DNA of 64,000 nucleotides from Rhizomicrobium sp. (GTDB lineage: Bacteria > Pseudomonadota > Alphaproteobacteria > Micropepsales > Micropepsaceae), in assembly GCA_037200385.1 (NCBI GenBank), contig JBBCGL010000001.1, positions 3,921,418-3,985,417 on the forward strand. Reading direction: 5' to 3'. Both the position numbers and the translations under genes were made by a program. A model generated the notes under the pieces. It saw only the letters and a list, made by a program, of their open reading frames with translations. It did not search any database and was not told the DNA's origin. The number at the start of each line of letters is the position of its first letter. Positions within the stretch are counted from its first letter, which is position 1. Below are positions 63,139-64,000 of the stretch, in pieces.

Positions 63139-64000
63139 GTGGAGTCCCGCAGCGCGCACCAGGACGACGCCTGGCTGCATTTCGAGACCGCGCTCCTGCC
63201 CGGGGGCTGGGCCGACGACGTGCGCATCGCCGTCGCGGCCGGCGTGATCACGCAGATTCAGCCGGCAGCACCGTCGCGCTCCGGCGACGCGCGGTCGGGC
63301 GTCGGGCTTCCCGGCCTGCCCAATCTCCACAGCCATGCGTTCCAGCGCGGCATGGCCGGGCTCGCCGAAAGTCGCGGCGGCAGCGCCGACAGTTTCTGGA
63401 CCTGGCGCGAGACGATGTACCGCTTCGTGGCGGCGATCACGCCCGACGATCTCGAAGCCATCGCGGCCTTGGCCTTCGTCGAGATGCTCGAATCCGGCTT
63501 CACCCGGGTCGGCGAATTCCACTATCTCCATCGCCGGCCCGACGGCGGCGCCTATGACGATCCGGCCGAGATGGCGGCGCGCATCGCCGCGGCGGCCCAG
63601 GACACCGGCATCGCCCTGACGCTGCTGCCCGTCTTCTATGCCCATGGCGGGTTCGGCGGAATGCCGCTGCAAGAGCGGCAGAAGCGTTTCGCGAGCAGCC
63701 TCGACAGCTATGCGGATTTGGTGGCGCGCAGCCGCAAGGCGGTCGCCGGCCTGCGCGACGGCGTCGTCGGCATCGCGCCGCACAGCCTGCGCGCGGTGAC
63801 GCCGGACGAGCTCGCCGCGCTGCTGCCGCTCGCCGGCGACGGTCCCATCCACATTCACATCGCCGAGCAGATGCTGGAGGTCGAGGCTTGCGTTGCCTGG
63901 TTCGGCGCCCGTCCCGTGACATGGCTGATGGACCACGCCGATGTCGGCCCGCGCTGGTGCGCGGTGCATGCGACGCATATGGACGACGCGGAAAGCGCGC
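63139..64000 (+). CDS. hutF: formimidoylglutamate deiminase HutF (3' end outside the window)
   Basis: The frame from GTG 63139 is open to the end of the window (287 residues, no stop). It deiminates N-formimino-L-glutamate to N-formyl-L-glutamate and ammonia, the step before HutG. Visible amidohydrolase marks are LPGLPNLHSHAFQRGMAG with two metal His residues, WTWRETMYRF, RVGEFHYLHRRPDG, GIAPHSLRAV, and IHIHIAEQMLEVEAC with a metal His. GGAGGG lies nine bases before the GTG. Together with HutG this completes the five-step histidine route to glutamate and formate. Confidence 0.93.
   Translation, partial: MESRSAHQDDAWLHFETALLPGGWADDVRIAVAAGVITQIQPAAPSRSGDARSGVGLPGLPNLHSHAFQRGMAGLAESRGGSADSFWTWRETMYRFVAAITPDDLEAIAALAFVEMLESGFTRVGEFHYLHRRPDGGAYDDPAEMAARIAAAAQDTGIALTLLPVFYAHGGFGGMPLQERQKRFASSLDSYADLVARSRKAVAGLRDGVVGIAPHSLRAVTPDELAALLPLAGDGPIHIHIAEQMLEVEACVAWFGARPVTWLMDHADVGPRWCAVHATHMDDAESA

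Noticed and set aside
1-64000. CRISPR array, tRNA or rRNA gene, transposon or integrase
   Set aside because: None was recognised: no regular direct repeats with spacers, no cloverleaf sequence in the intergenic gaps that I could identify, and no transposase or integrase motifs.

Overview
The window is high-GC chromosomal DNA from a Gram-negative bacterium, most likely an alphaproteobacterium of the Caulobacterales/Rhizobiales/Micropepsales type. The inference rests on three TonB-dependent receptors, a FecI/FecR pair, DUF6491 and DUF4142 secreted proteins, a 2.8-kDa-residue-class (2834 aa) cyclic beta-1,2-glucan synthase, a complete kdp locus and a formylglutamate-type hut pathway. I see no rRNA, tRNA, CRISPR, insertion sequence or integrase. 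Genes are dense, operons are short, and codon and base use look uniform except for an AT-richer stretch around 14.75-15.2 kb.

Layout. 1-2.5 kb: the 3' end of a TonB receptor and the two subunits of a 3-oxoacid CoA-transferase. 2.7-5.1 kb: a TraB/GumN-type secreted protein, divergent from an orphan ParA ATPase and its small ribbon-helix-helix partner with a cysteine tail. 5.1-8.8 kb: an LD-carboxypeptidase, a Mpl/MurC-like ligase and a GPH-family symporter, which together look like a cell-wall recycling group. 8.8-16.4 kb: housekeeping and small membrane genes (SDR, GIY-YIG, dusB, a membrane-tethered LuxR regulator with a DUF4199 protein, FKBP lipoprotein, YdcF, two tiny membrane proteins) and one unrecognised 400-residue protein. 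16.4-20.2 kb: an ACAD10/11-like acyl-CoA dehydrogenase, a Baeyer-Villiger-type monooxygenase and a DUF4142 protein. 20.4-31 kb: the glucan synthase, then a SLOG-like plus multi-TM (SLATT-like) protein and a 54-residue membrane protein. 31.3-39.6 kb: kdp, with two tiny membrane ORFs before kdpF, then kdpABCDE. 39.7-43 kb: a VIT/DUF2135 secreted protein and a small protein. 43-48.2 kb: an AraC regulator divergent from a TonB receptor and a type-B carboxylesterase. 48.2-57.3 kb: DUF6491, an S9 peptidase, FecI-like sigma, FecR, an STN-type TonB receptor and a TPR-sulfotransferase, all in one direction. 57.3-64 kb: hutI-hutH-hutG-hutU-hutD on the minus strand, coupled by ATGA overlaps, and divergent hutF, which runs off the window. 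A perfect GT-N-TA-N-AC palindrome lies between hutI and hutF.

How it works together. Outer-membrane uptake is matched with hydrolysis twice: receptor plus esterase under AraC control, and receptor plus S9 peptidase under a FecI/FecR surface-signalling switch. Histidine is taken by the five-step route to glutamate and formate. Kdp supplies high-affinity potassium uptake and the glucan synthase supplies periplasmic osmoprotectant, so two osmotic functions sit side by side with the SLOG/TM protein between them. The most unusual items are the SLOG-TM protein, the ParA/RHH-cysteine pair, the S9 peptidase that lacks the usual catalytic Asp, the TonB-box-like segments in two proteins that are not receptors, and the unrecognised protein at 15.2-16.4 kb.
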